Counted from the first letter of the stretch, positions 1 to 8,923 are shown. The stretch is 64,000 nucleotides of DNA from Chryseobacterium sp. ON_d1 (GCF_006829085.1 NZ_BJTC01000003.1:62001-126000), one strand, 5' to 3'. The notes: generated from the sequence alone by a model not told the origin. Program-made: numbers and translations.

Positions 1-2
1 TA

Positions 3-10
3 TATATTTG
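3..10 (+). promoter_or_regulatory. Candidate -7 element (TATATTTG) for the first gene
   Basis: TATATTTG fits the Bacteroidota sigma factor -7 consensus TAnnTTTG and lies 52 bases before the ATG at 63. The matching -33 TTG would fall outside the window, so only half of the promoter can be seen. Confidence 0.4.
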
Positions 11-62
11 CAACAGAGATTTATCATAATTATAAAGGCAAAAAGTAATTTAAGAAACTGAT

Positions 63-656
63 ATGGTTTACAAAATCCGCGTAATATTAGATGCGAAAGA
101 GGATATTTTCCGTGATGTCGAAGTTAAGGGAAAACAAACGTTATGGAACTTACATTTAGGAATTAAAAGTGCATTCAGTCTGCAGGGAGATGAGCTTTCT
201 ACTTTTAATCTGTTGGAAGATGACGGAACGATCGTAAAAAGTGTCCCATTGGAAGATATGAGTGATGATGGTGATGGTGAAATCATGTCAGATGTTTACA
301 TTGATGAAGCTTTTGAAAATGTAGGTGACAAAGCGCAATTCCAGTATGGACTTCTTGATCTTTGGGAATTTTTCTGCGAGCTTGTGGAAGTGATTGAGGA
401 AACAAAAGGAGTTAACTACCCGATCACAGTGTACAGATTTGGAAATGTTCCATTGAAGGCTCCTAGCAAAAACGGAAATTCAGGAGGCAAAAAGAAATCA
501 GCAATGCCATTGGTAGATGATGAATTCGGTTTTGATGAGGATTTCGGAGCCGGGGGTAATTTTGCAGATGAAGATGACAGCTTCGATGATGAGGAAGAAG
601 AAGACTACAATGACGATGTCTTTGATGATGAGGATGACAATGATGACGAAAGATAG
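63..656 (+). CDS. Plasmid pRiA4b ORF-3-like family protein with acidic tail
   Basis: The 197-residue product opens with a beta-rich domain (about residues 1-130) resembling the pRiA4b ORF-3-like family, with the typical pattern of a hydrophobic strand, an LWNLHLGI segment and a FQYGLLDLWEF segment. A basic GGKKKS linker at about 141-146 leads to a C-terminal tail of about 45 residues made largely of Asp and Glu. No catalytic motif is visible and the family has no firmly established biochemical role. No signal peptide is seen, so it is probably cytoplasmic. The gene appears monocistronic: a candidate -7 element lies upstream and a strong terminator follows. The family call is from recognition of the domain pattern. 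Confidence 0.7.
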   Translation: MVYKIRVILDAKEDIFRDVEVKGKQTLWNLHLGIKSAFSLQGDELSTFNLLEDDGTIVKSVPLEDMSDDGDGEIMSDVYIDEAFENVGDKAQFQYGLLDLWEFFCELVEVIEETKGVNYPITVYRFGNVPLKAPSKNGNSGGKKKSAMPLVDDEFGFDEDFGAGGNFADEDDSFDDEEEEDYNDDVFDDEDDNDDER

Positions 657-675
657 TCATACAATATACTTACTG

Positions 676-703
676 GCCCTGGATTTCAATCCGGGGCTTT
701 TTT
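676..703 (+). terminator. Rho-independent terminator
   Basis: A stem formed by GCCCTGGAT and its complement (with one G-U pair) closes a four-base loop and is followed by six T. It separates the ORF-3-like gene from the amylase-like gene. Confidence 0.85.
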
Positions 704-799
704 ATGCTGGGTCAACAAATTGCCATTCTGCTTTTAACGATTTTGCCTTTTTGCCCTTTTACCCCAAAAACAATCCTTAATTTTGTTAAAAATAGTTTA

Positions 800-2149
800 A
801 TGAAAAAATTAATTTTGTTAGCTGTAATTGGTCTGGGAATTGTTTCCTGTACCACTCAAAAAAATACCAGAAGGATGACAGAACTGCCAAAAGATTGGAA
901 ACATAACACAAATATCTACGAAGTAAATGTAAGACAATATACTCAGGAAGGAACTTTCAGAGCATTTGCAAAAGAAATGCCCCGCCTGAAATCTATGGGG
1001 GTAAAAACACTTTGGTTTATGCCCATTACCCCCATTGCCCAACAGAATAAAAAAGGGAGCCTGGGAAGCCCTTATGCAGCGGCAGATTATACCTCTGTCA
1101 ATCCGGAATTCGGGACATTACAGGATTTTAAAGATATGGTGAACGAAGCACACAGGTTAGGATTTAAGGTAATTCTTGACTGGGTAGCCAATCACACAGG
1201 GTGGGATCATGTATGGACAAAAACTCACCCTGAATTTTATCTGAAAGATGCGGATGGTAAATTTCATATTGCTTCCGGAATGGATGATATCATTGAGCTG
1301 GATTATAAGAATCAGGCGATGCGTAAGGCAATGATTGATGCTATGAAATTCTGGGTGCAGGAGACCAATATTGACGGTTTCCGATGTGACCTTGCATCGT
1401 GGGTTGAAGTGGACTTCTGGGAACAGGCCCGTCCGGAAGTGGAAAAAATAAAACCTCTTTTCTGGCTGGGAGAATTCGATGAATTGGAAAGTCCGGAATA
1501 CGGAAAAGTTTTCGATGCCAGCTATTCCTGGAAATGGATGCACAAATCTGCTGACTATTATAAAAACAATGAACCTCTTCAGGAATTAAAGGACCTGTTG
1601 AGACAATATTCCAATATTGGAGACGCTTCAATGAGAGCATGGTTTACCACCAATCATGATGAAAATTCATGGAATGGTACCGAATATGAAAAATATGGAG
1701 TAATCACAAAACCTATGGCCGTATTTTCAGTAACATGGAATGGTGTTCCGTTATTATATTCCGGCCAGGAACTTCCGAATATGAAAAGACTGGAATTCTT
1801 CGAAAAAGATGCCATCAAATGGACAAACACTTATCAGGTTGCTGATTTCTATAAAACATTATTAGATTTAAAAGCATCAAATCCGGCGTTAAGGGGAGGA
1901 GATACCAATGTGACAACCTATCTTCTTAATACGACAGCAAATGATAAAATTCTGGCCTATGTAAGGAAAAATGGTCAAGATGAAGTTCTGGTCGTTCTGA
2001 ACCTGTCAAAAGAACCTGTTAATTTTTCCATTGAAGATGAACATGTATCAGGAACATTCAGAAATGTTTTTGATAAAACAAAAAGAGATTTCAATCATGG
2101 AAAAGATTTCAGCTTCAAAGTTTCTGATTATGCCGTATTTGAAAAATGA
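800..2149 (+). CDS. Alpha-amylase family (GH13) glycoside hydrolase, lipoprotein
   Basis: This 449-residue protein starts with a lipoprotein signal (MKKLILLAVIGLGIVSC, lipobox ending at Cys17), which decides the ATG at 800 over an in-frame upstream ATG at 704. The GH13 (beta/alpha)8 barrel is clear: DWVANHTG is conserved region I, the nucleophile is Asp197 in GFRCDLA, the acid/base is Glu225 in WLGEF, and Asp287 lies in NHDE. A short C-terminal beta domain follows. It should hydrolyse or transfer alpha-glucans at the cell envelope, but the exact substrate cannot be read from sequence. No Sus genes sit beside it, so it is not obviously part of a starch locus. The envelope location follows from the lipobox. 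Confidence 0.88.
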   Translation: MKKLILLAVIGLGIVSCTTQKNTRRMTELPKDWKHNTNIYEVNVRQYTQEGTFRAFAKEMPRLKSMGVKTLWFMPITPIAQQNKKGSLGSPYAAADYTSVNPEFGTLQDFKDMVNEAHRLGFKVILDWVANHTGWDHVWTKTHPEFYLKDADGKFHIASGMDDIIELDYKNQAMRKAMIDAMKFWVQETNIDGFRCDLASWVEVDFWEQARPEVEKIKPLFWLGEFDELESPEYGKVFDASYSWKWMHKSADYYKNNEPLQELKDLLRQYSNIGDASMRAWFTTNHDENSWNGTEYEKYGVITKPMAVFSVTWNGVPLLYSGQELPNMKRLEFFEKDAIKWTNTYQVADFYKTLLDLKASNPALRGGDTNVTTYLLNTTANDKILAYVRKNGQDEVLVVLNLSKEPVNFSIEDEHVSGTFRNVFDKTKRDFNHGKDFSFKVSDYAVFEK

Positions 2150-2223
2150 ATTTTCCAACCTTTAAAGTCCCGTCTGAAAATGTAAATCTTAACAACCAGT
2201 CTTCCAGTGCACTCAATTCCCAT

Positions 2224-2264
2224 CCTCTGGAGGGGTGTCAAAATCACAGATTTTGACGGGGTGG
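2224..2264. repeat. Palindromic intergenic repeat
   Basis: A perfect inverted repeat, GTCAAAATC-ACA-GATTTTGAC (2237-2257), is flanked on one side by CCTCTGGAGGGGTG and on the other by GGGGTGG. It is GC-richer at the flanks than its surroundings and lies in the leader of the next gene. The layout resembles the short palindromic repeats scattered between genes in Flavobacteriia genomes. Copy number is not visible here. Confidence 0.5.
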
Positions 2265-2302
2265 TTTATCTGCCACCTGTCCGCAATAAAAAAGATCATC
2301 TA

Positions 2303-2743
2303 ATGAACAAACAGGAAATAATTAATATCATTAAAGCGAAAGCTGCGGAGAAAATCCGGTATTTTGAAAACCTTATTACAGAAACACGCGCGTCCAATAA
2401 TGACACAAAAAGTTCTATGGGCGACAAATATGAAACCGGAAGGGAAATGCTTCAGCAGGAAATCAATAATCTTCAGCGGCAGCTAAATGAAGTTTTGAAC
2501 CAGCAGGTTGTATTGCAAAAGATAACTTCAGAACCCTCTGAGAAAGTTCAGAATGGTGCTTTGGTGAAAACCAATAAAGGCTTATTCTATATTTCTGCTT
2601 CCATGGGAGAAATTTTTTCTGAAAATCAGAAGATCATGACGGTTTCTGCAGAATCTCCCTTAGTAAAAGCCATGTTTGGCAAGAAAATGGGAGATCGTTT
2701 TACCATCAACAGTATCAATCAGGATATTGAACATATTTGGTAA
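2303..2743 (+). CDS. GreA-like coiled-coil protein
   Basis: The product of 146 residues begins at the ATG at 2303; a longer in-frame start at 2207 would translate the palindromic repeat and is rejected. Residues 1-75 form a charged helical hairpin containing SSMGDKYETGREMLQQEI, a motif seen in GreA/Rnk-like proteins (usually SAGDKHETGRAM). The C-terminal half is beta-rich, including GALVKTNKGLFYIS, as expected for the FKBP-like half of GreA. It may bind RNA polymerase, but the acidic tip residues needed for transcript cleavage are not certain. Relatives are sometimes mislabelled as 3-oxoacyl-ACP synthase; no such motif is present. It may be cotranscribed with the secreted repeat protein 16 bp downstream. 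Confidence 0.6.
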   Translation: MNKQEIINIIKAKAAEKIRYFENLITETRASNNDTKSSMGDKYETGREMLQQEINNLQRQLNEVLNQQVVLQKITSEPSEKVQNGALVKTNKGLFYISASMGEIFSENQKIMTVSAESPLVKAMFGKKMGDRFTINSINQDIEHIW

Positions 2744-2759
2744 ATCAATCTTTAATGAT

Positions 2760-3410
2760 ATGAAAATTAAAAATTTACTTCTCTTTGTCTTTTTATTGGG
2801 CAGTCTGACCATCAATGCACAGGTTCGTGCTACGGTTTCTGCAAAAACATATGATTTGGAAACGGTAAAACTGACAGTAGATGGTTTTGTAATTACACTG
2901 AATGCTGACGGATCAATTTCTGATTTTAATGCTCCTGATCTGAATGGGAAATTTGAGTATTATGATAATCAGGTTTTTGATAAAGCCAAATATGGTAAGC
3001 TGAAAAGTATTGGGGATGTCAAAATAGACTACTGGGATGATTCCGCATTTACAGGTGAAAAAGCAGGGAAGCTGAAAAGTATAGGAAATATTTCTATAGA
3101 CTATTGGGAAGAATCTGCATTTACCACAGAAAAAGCAGGTAAGGTAAAGAAAATAGGTGGTCTCAATATAGATTACTGGCCAAATGATGTGATAGATAAC
3201 AGCAGGCTGGGTAAACTGAAGACAATAGGAAATATCTCTATTGACTATGGAACAAAAGATATTATTGATGAAAGTAAATTTCAGAAGCTTATAAAATTTG
3301 GCCCGGTTAGACTGGATTATTCAAATGATAAATTTATTGATAAAAACAGATATGGCCAGTTAAAATCAATCAATGGAAACAATGAAGAAATCAGCGTTTC
3401 TGTATTATAA
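2760..3410 (+). CDS. Secreted protein with five tandem 24-residue repeats
   Basis: I do not recognise a family. The 216-residue product has a signal peptide (MKIKNLLLFVFLLGSLTINAQ) and the ATG at 2760 is chosen for that reason. After a short N-terminal beta region, residues 80-199 form five units of exactly 24 residues, each following K-[LV]-[KI]-x-[IF]-G-x-[VIL]-x-[IL]-D-Y, followed by a variable acidic half that ends in KAG or a similar turn. A sixth half unit (QLKSING) caps the array. Alternating hydrophobic residues suggest a beta-solenoid or stacked hairpins. The product is presumably periplasmic or exported. A terminator follows about 75 bp downstream. Confidence 0.7.
   Translation: MKIKNLLLFVFLLGSLTINAQVRATVSAKTYDLETVKLTVDGFVITLNADGSISDFNAPDLNGKFEYYDNQVFDKAKYGKLKSIGDVKIDYWDDSAFTGEKAGKLKSIGNISIDYWEESAFTTEKAGKVKKIGGLNIDYWPNDVIDNSRLGKLKTIGNISIDYGTKDIIDESKFQKLIKFGPVRLDYSNDKFIDKNRYGQLKSINGNNEEISVSVL
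2997..3356 (+). repeat. Five in-frame 72-bp coding repeats
   Basis: Five consecutive 72-bp units encode the 24-residue repeats. The first two are nearly identical at the protein level (KLKSIGDVKIDYW and KLKSIGNISIDYW). The later ones are more divergent, which suggests gradual duplication of the unit rather than one recent expansion. Confidence 0.75.
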
Positions 3411-3483
3411 TATTTCAGCTGTTTTAATCGCTTGAAAATATAATGTTTATACTCATTTAATAGAAAAGAGATATGCACCTTAT

Positions 3484-3516
3484 AAAAAGCATCCATAGGT
3501 TGGGTGCTTTTTTTTT
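3484..3516 (+). terminator. Rho-independent terminator
   Basis: AAAAAGCATCC pairs with GGGTGCTTTTT (one G-U) around a seven-base loop and runs into a tract of T. It ends the repeat-protein transcript and overlaps the -33 region of the thyA promoter. Confidence 0.75.
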
Positions 3517-3526
3517 ACTAAATTTG
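3500..3526 (+). promoter_or_regulatory. Candidate thyA promoter
   Basis: TTG at 3500-3502 and TAAATTTG at 3519-3526 match the Bacteroidota -33/-7 pattern with a 16-bp spacer, just under the usual range. The -7 element ends 22 bases before the thyA ATG. Confidence 0.5.
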
Positions 3527-3548
3527 GAACTTAAAATCTCATTCAAAA

Positions 3549-4343
3549 ATGCAAAACTACCTGGACCTTTTACAGCATATTTTAGACAACGGAACTGATA
3601 AAACCGATAGAACCGGCACTGGTACAAGGAGCGTGTTCGGGTATCAGTTAAGATATGATCTGTCAAAAGGATTTCCCTTGGTAACTACTAAAAAAGTGCA
3701 TTTAAAATCTATTATCTATGAATTGCTCTGGTTTCTGAAAGGGGATACCAATATCAAATACCTTAAAGACAATGGAGTAAGTATCTGGGATGAATGGGCG
3801 GATGAAAACGGAGATTTGGGGCCGGTTTACGGAGCACAATGGAGAAGCTGGAGCGGAGCGGACGGAAAAGTAGTAGACCAGATCACAGAAGTAATCGATC
3901 AGATCAAAAAGAATCCGGATTCCAGAAGACTTATTGTATCAGCATGGAACGTCGCAGAAATTCCCAATATGGCACTGGCGCCTTGTCATGCCTTATTTCA
4001 GTTTTATGTAGCGGATGGTAAATTATCCTTACAGCTGTATCAGAGAAGTGCTGATGTTTTTCTTGGGGTACCGTTCAATATCGCGAGTTATGCGTTGCTT
4101 TTGATGATGGTAGCACAGGTTTGTGATCTTGAAGTGGGAGATTATGTTCACAGTTTTGGAGACGTTCATATCTATAATAATCATTTTGAGCAGGTAAACA
4201 GACAGCTTGCCAGAGAACCAAGAGCACTTCCGACCCTGAAACTGAATCCTGATGTTAAAAACATTTTTGATTTCGATTTCGAGGACTTTACCTTAGAAAA
4301 CTATGATCCACATCCAGGGATTAAAGCTCCTGTAGCCATTTGA
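3549..4343 (+). CDS. thyA: Thymidylate synthase
   Basis: ThyA converts dUMP and 5,10-methylenetetrahydrofolate to dTMP and dihydrofolate in the cytoplasm. The product has 264 residues, the same length as the Escherichia coli enzyme. The catalytic cysteine falls at the canonical position, Cys146, in [12 protein letters not shown]. The N-terminal [10 protein letters not shown] phosphate loop, RRLIVSAWN (phosphate-binding arginines), [18 protein letters not shown] and HIYNNH are all intact. The ATG at 3549 gives the family start [12 protein letters not shown]. No dihydrofolate reductase gene follows, unlike many bacteria where thyA and folA are adjacent. Confidence 0.98.
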   Translation: MQNYLDLLQHILDNGTDKTDRTGTGTRSVFGYQLRYDLSKGFPLVTTKKVHLKSIIYELLWFLKGDTNIKYLKDNGVSIWDEWADENGDLGPVYGAQWRSWSGADGKVVDQITEVIDQIKKNPDSRRLIVSAWNVAEIPNMALAPCHALFQFYVADGKLSLQLYQRSADVFLGVPFNIASYALLLMMVAQVCDLEVGDYVHSFGDVHIYNNHFEQVNRQLAREPRALPTLKLNPDVKNIFDFDFEDFTLENYDPHPGIKAPVAI

Positions 4344-4419
4344 TATTCTGTAATATCAGTCCAGCTCCTTTAATTTAATTCTATTATTTTTTGATATTAA
4401 TAGACGATATAATCTGAAT

Positions 4420-5859
4420 ATGAAGGTAAAAAACGGCAATAATTATCTTGTATTATTAAATATCCTGATTATTGTTTACAATCTTTATATCAGCCTGACA
4501 ATTTTTTCAGAAAAAATAATACTGACAGATGATCTGGCAAGAGTATATGAATTAAGGGCTATCTCAGAATCTTATTTCAGTTATATTCATTCCTTTCTGG
4601 ATTCAGCAACGATGGCTGCAAGACCTGTATCCGGTTGGGTGACGGGAACGTTGTTTTATTTCTCAAAAAATAATGAATCTTTTTATCTTTTAGGGACTCT
4701 TTTTTTTCCGCTTTCATTAGTTGTGATATATTGGGTTACTAAAAAAATATTTACAAAAGAGCTGGCCAGTCTGATAACATTATTGTATTCAAGCTCAATA
4801 ATGGGGACAAGTATTCAGTTTTCCTCTCTTATGCTTAATTCGAATCTGGCAACAATTTTCTTCGCTTTAAGTATTTATTATGCATACGTGCAGAACAAAA
4901 TTATACCCAGTGCATTGTGCTTCATAGCCTCTGTACTAAGCTATGAAATTTTTATTCCTTTATTTCTTCTCCATCTTTTTATCATTAAAGAGAATAAGAA
5001 GAGGGTTTTGTTTGTTCTGCTTACTATGGGGGTGATAGTACTGTTCAGGAAATTTATTCAGCCCAACTTATTTTTGCATTCTTATCAAAGGGATATACTC
5101 AGTAAAATTTTTGATTTAAAACATATTTCATTTTCATTAGTCTGTGCTATAAAGCTATTTTTCAAAGATCTTTTTACAGGCCTCTGTAAAGGATTACTTA
5201 ACATTGGAAAATTGAATGTAGTGGAAATGGTATTTTCATTGATAATTCCTGTGACTGTTTATAAAGTATTCAGCAAATATGATTTTAAAAGCAGAGTGGG
5301 GGAGTTTAAGAAGCTCAGTATCATTTCGGTTATTTCAATATTACTGGCATTAAGTATTTTCTTTTTTTCATCCTATATTCCAACTCTGTTCGGATTTGAT
5401 AACAGGAATCTTGGAGCAATACGACTTTTCTATACGCTACTTATTATTTCAGGATTAATATATGTATCCGTTAAACTAAAATTACAGAACAGAACAATTT
5501 GTGTTTTGTTTACAGGAATTACTTTTATCCTTGTCACAACTAATATAAGTGTGAAAAACTCTTGGATTTATGCCAATCAGTTCAATAAAAAATTATTCAG
5601 CAAATTGAATACAGCTCTTCAGCAAAATAATATTAAGAGTGGAAACATCTGTGTGGAATATGATATGTTTAATGAGCTTAAATCCAATCCCAATCTTACA
5701 CTAAGGGAACCTCTTTTTTATAATGACTGGGAAGCACCTTTGCTGAGTGAAATGAATGGCATTGATCCACAGAAAATTCATATTTACAACAATGACAAAA
5801 AAGTAAATTGTGAAGTGATATTTTATTATCAAAAAGGAAAAATAATCCGTACAAAATAA
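4420..5859 (+). CDS. Polytopic membrane protein, possible GT-C type glycosyltransferase
   Basis: The 479-residue product has roughly ten hydrophobic segments from residue 8 to about 375 and a soluble C-terminal domain of about 100 residues. An acidic pair in LTDDLARVYE (about residues 37-38), placed in the first extracytoplasmic loop, resembles the modified DxD site of GT-C glycosyltransferases that use polyprenyl-phosphate sugars. I cannot match it to a named family with confidence. Its codon use is visibly AT-richer than that of thyA next door, and it stands alone among housekeeping genes, so lateral acquisition is possible. No clear terminator or promoter bounds it. Confidence 0.55.
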   Translation: MKVKNGNNYLVLLNILIIVYNLYISLTIFSEKIILTDDLARVYELRAISESYFSYIHSFLDSATMAARPVSGWVTGTLFYFSKNNESFYLLGTLFFPLSLVVIYWVTKKIFTKELASLITLLYSSSIMGTSIQFSSLMLNSNLATIFFALSIYYAYVQNKIIPSALCFIASVLSYEIFIPLFLLHLFIIKENKKRVLFVLLTMGVIVLFRKFIQPNLFLHSYQRDILSKIFDLKHISFSLVCAIKLFFKDLFTGLCKGLLNIGKLNVVEMVFSLIIPVTVYKVFSKYDFKSRVGEFKKLSIISVISILLALSIFFFSSYIPTLFGFDNRNLGAIRLFYTLLIISGLIYVSVKLKLQNRTICVLFTGITFILVTTNISVKNSWIYANQFNKKLFSKLNTALQQNNIKSGNICVEYDMFNELKSNPNLTLREPLFYNDWEAPLLSEMNGIDPQKIHIYNNDKKVNCEVIFYYQKGKIIRTK

Positions 5860-5920
5860 TCCGTACCACAAATTATGCTTATATAAAATATGAATAGGCG
5901 TTCTTTCAGTAATTGTTTCT

Positions 5921-5928
5921 TAAATTTG
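5921..5928 (+). promoter_or_regulatory. Candidate -7 element (TAAATTTG)
   Basis: TAAATTTG lies 74 bases before the ATG at 6003. No TTG is found at the right distance upstream, so this is only a weak promoter call for the small gene and the aminopeptidase after it. Confidence 0.3.
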
Positions 5929-6002
5929 AAAGAATAACTCCTACATTGAATCTTATGAAAAGATCATGTAGATTACAAATTTCAAATATTCAAAAATAAA
6001 TC

Positions 6003-6221
6003 ATGAAGTATTTAAAAATCAATATAGAAGAGAATGCTGATATTGAAGCGCTGAAAAATGCTGTACAACAGTTAAAAGGAGTTGCTTCAACAGAAATAGT
6101 GGACGAAGAAAACCCTGAAAGCGAGCTCAAAAAAGCCTTTGCTAAAACAAAGGAACAGCTTAAAAAGGGAGATTATGAAACTTTAGTCAATGATATTTTC
6201 GATATAATCATTAAAAAATAA
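6003..6221 (+). CDS. Small hypothetical protein (72 aa)
   Basis: The product is short, charged and apparently cytoplasmic. An N-terminal stretch KYLKINIEENADIEALKNAVQQL could form a strand followed by a helix, and the C-terminal half is helical. It loosely recalls small antitoxin-like or DUF2683-type proteins, but no toxin gene is adjacent and I do not assign a function. It ends 22 bp before the aminopeptidase gene and is probably cotranscribed with it. Confidence 0.5.
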   Translation: MKYLKINIEENADIEALKNAVQQLKGVASTEIVDEENPESELKKAFAKTKEQLKKGDYETLVNDIFDIIIKK

Positions 6222-6243
6222 TTCTAAAAAATAAAGTAGACCG

Positions 6244-8754
6244 ATGAGAAAGGCCATTTTATCAATTGCTATACTTGGAATTTTATTTTCCACTAACGTA
6301 TCAGCACAAACTGAAACTTCAGGAAGGGAAAAAGTATACAGAGCTACCCATACCAAAGTAACAGAACTCAAACATACCAAGCTGAAAGTAAATTTCGATT
6401 ATCAGAAAGAACAGATGAACGGGGAAGAATGGCTTACTGCCTCACCCTATTTTTATCCAGGAAATGAACTTACTCTTGATGCAAAAGGAATGCTGATTCA
6501 TGAAGTCGCGCTTGACCATAACGGCAAAAAGTCTCCTTTACAATATGAATATAAAAACGATATTTTAAAAATCACTCTGGATAAAACATATCAGAGAAAT
6601 CAGGATTATACAGTCTATATCAAATATACCGCCCGGCCGAATGAAGTAAAACAGCAGGGAAGTATGGCAATCAATGACGCAAAAGGACTTTATTTTATCA
6701 ATGCTCAGGGAACAGATCCGGATAAGCCTACACAGATATGGACGCAGGGAGAAACAGAATCTTCATCCGCATGGTTTCCCACGATTGATAAACCCAATCA
6801 AAAGACAACACAGGAAATCTATATGACGGTTCCTGATAAATATATTACTCTTTCCAATGGCCTTCTGAAAGAATCCAAAAAAGAATCCAATGGCCTCAGA
6901 ACCGATCACTGGGTAATGGACAAGAGACATTCTACCTATCTTTTCTTCATGGGAGTAGGAGAATACGCTGTGGTAAAAGATAAATGGAAGAACATTCCGG
7001 TTGATTATTATATAGAAAAAGAATATGAGCCGTATGCCAAACAGATTTACGGGAATACCCCGGAAATGATCGATTTTTTCTCCAAAAAACTGAATTATGA
7101 CTATCCCTGGGCGAAATATGCTCAGATTTCCGGAAGAGATTATGTAAGTGGAGCAATGGAAAATACCACTGCAACACTTCATGGAAGTGATATTCTTCAA
7201 AAGCCGGGACAGCTTATTGATGAAAATACATGGGAAGATACCATTGCCCATGAATTGTTTCATCACTGGTTTGGAGATCTGGTGACAGCAGAAAGCTGGA
7301 GCAACCTCACCGTTAACGAGTCTTTTGCCAATTATTCCGAATACCTTTGGAATGAATACAAATATGGAAAAGACCAGGCTGATTATCACCTGATGACTGA
7401 TGTGAATAACTACCTTCATAATCCGTCTGATTTTAATAAAAATCTGGTAAGGTTCAATTATGAATCCCGTGAAGATGTTTTCGATCTGGTAACCTATCAG
7501 AAAGGAGGAGGAATTTTAAATATGCTGAGAAATTATCTTGGAGATGATGCTTTTTTTGCAGGAATGAATGACTATCTCAGAACTAACGAATATCAAAACG
7601 CAGAGGCCCATCAGCTGAGGCTGTCTTTTGAAAAAGTATCTGGTAAAGATTTAAACTGGTTCTTTAACCAATGGTATTTTGGAAACGGAAATCCGAAAAT
7701 CAATTACTCATCTACATTTGAGCCTGTGAAAAAACAGGTTGCTGTAACCATTAATCAAACCCAGGAAAAACTGTTTGAATTTCCTCTGGCTATAGACGTT
7801 TATGACAATGGAAAACCTAAAAGATACAATGTCTGGGTAAATGCAGAAGCCAAAAATACTTTTAATTTTGATGTCTCTAAGACTCCGGATCTTGTCAATA
7901 TCAATGCAGATGGCGTTTTACTTGCAGACATTACAGATACCAAAACTCCGGAACAGAATCTGATACAGTTTACAAACTCTAAAGAATTTAAAAGCCGATA
8001 TCTGGCGTTAAGCGGGATCAAGGATCAAACAGGAAAGAGTCCTGCAGCTGTAAAATTATTAGCCGCTGCACTGAAAGATCCTTTCTTCAGGGTAAGAATA
8101 AAAGCTTTGAATTTAATAGACCTTACCAATCCTGAACAAATGAAGGCATTGGGTGCTGAAGTTGAAAAACTGGCTTCCAATGATCCGAAGACATTAACTC
8201 AGGCTGCAGCTATTACGGCTTTAGGAAAGACAAAAGACAAGAAGTATCTTCCGTTATTTGAAAAAGGAATGAATGCCGTTTCAAATGCCGTGAGAGGAAG
8301 TTCAATGAGCGCAATTCTTACCATCGATCCGTCGAGAGCAAATAGCCTGGCTGATAAAATTGATATGAAAGGAGCTTCAGATGAATTGCAGGCACAACTG
8401 CTTCCGATTATTGTGAAGAACAGAATTGTATCCCAGATAGAGAATATTGCTCCTCTTGCCACTTTCTATCCGTTTATTAAATTCCAGAACCCGGAATTGG
8501 GAAAAGCAGCAGAAGACGGTTTCAACTGGATTATGACTTCTGATAATCTCAAAGCGACAGAAAGTATCACAAAAATAGCCGGATATGCCAAAAATCAAAT
8601 GGCAGATAACCCACAGGCTAAAATGATGATGGTTCAAATGCTGAAAGATGGCTTGAGCAAAAAAATGGAATTACTGAAACAGAATCCACAGAACGCAGCA
8701 AGCATCAACAAGCAGATTGATGTGATTAATAAAGCCATTGAAAATTATAAATAA
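6244..8754 (+). CDS. M1 family metallo-aminopeptidase (aminopeptidase N-like), secreted
   Basis: The protein has 836 residues and a signal peptide (cleavage near VSAQ). It has the hallmarks of peptidase family M1: the exopeptidase motif SGAMENTT, the zinc site HELFHH at residues 336-341, and the third zinc ligand in NESFANY about 19 residues later. The N-terminal beta domain and catalytic thermolysin-like domain are followed by a beta domain and a C-terminal helical region of HEAT type (from about residue 570). It should release N-terminal amino acids from peptides in the periplasm or outside the cell. The preceding small gene is close enough for an operon, and a perfect hairpin terminator follows directly. 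Confidence 0.93.
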   Translation: MRKAILSIAILGILFSTNVSAQTETSGREKVYRATHTKVTELKHTKLKVNFDYQKEQMNGEEWLTASPYFYPGNELTLDAKGMLIHEVALDHNGKKSPLQYEYKNDILKITLDKTYQRNQDYTVYIKYTARPNEVKQQGSMAINDAKGLYFINAQGTDPDKPTQIWTQGETESSSAWFPTIDKPNQKTTQEIYMTVPDKYITLSNGLLKESKKESNGLRTDHWVMDKRHSTYLFFMGVGEYAVVKDKWKNIPVDYYIEKEYEPYAKQIYGNTPEMIDFFSKKLNYDYPWAKYAQISGRDYVSGAMENTTATLHGSDILQKPGQLIDENTWEDTIAHELFHHWFGDLVTAESWSNLTVNESFANYSEYLWNEYKYGKDQADYHLMTDVNNYLHNPSDFNKNLVRFNYESREDVFDLVTYQKGGGILNMLRNYLGDDAFFAGMNDYLRTNEYQNAEAHQLRLSFEKVSGKDLNWFFNQWYFGNGNPKINYSSTFEPVKKQVAVTINQTQEKLFEFPLAIDVYDNGKPKRYNVWVNAEAKNTFNFDVSKTPDLVNINADGVLLADITDTKTPEQNLIQFTNSKEFKSRYLALSGIKDQTGKSPAAVKLLAAALKDPFFRVRIKALNLIDLTNPEQMKALGAEVEKLASNDPKTLTQAAAITALGKTKDKKYLPLFEKGMNAVSNAVRGSSMSAILTIDPSRANSLADKIDMKGASDELQAQLLPIIVKNRIVSQIENIAPLATFYPFIKFQNPELGKAAEDGFNWIMTSDNLKATESITKIAGYAKNQMADNPQAKMMMVQMLKDGLSKKMELLKQNPQNAASINKQIDVINKAIENYK

Positions 8755-8793
8755 AAGAAGGGAGCCGGTAAATTTACCGGCTCCCTTCTTTTT
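8755..8793 (+). terminator. Strong rho-independent terminator
   Basis: AAGAAGGGAGCCGGTAAA and its exact complement form a long, nearly loopless perfect palindrome followed by T. It begins directly after the aminopeptidase stop codon. Confidence 0.9.
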
Positions 8794-8923
8794 ATTGCCG
8801 AATACTAAACTGCCAGATTATCATTCAAAATACATTGATTTTTAATGATGTTGTAAAAATCACTACTTTTTAGCACTGTTTTTTGCGTTATCTTTCATAA
8901 ATTCGTTTAAAATTTAGACAATT

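Noticed and set aside
704..799. Upstream extension of the amylase-like gene to the ATG at 704
   Set aside because: The ATG at 704 immediately follows the terminator T run, and the extension would bury a perfect lipoprotein signal peptide starting at 800.
1157..1640. Minus-strand frames inside the amylase-like gene
   Set aside because: They are shadows of the GH13 coding sequence, with no start context or domain of their own.
6763..7419. 218-codon frame on the minus strand
   Set aside because: It lies wholly inside the M1 aminopeptidase gene, which has intact catalytic motifs on the plus strand; the product has no family signature.
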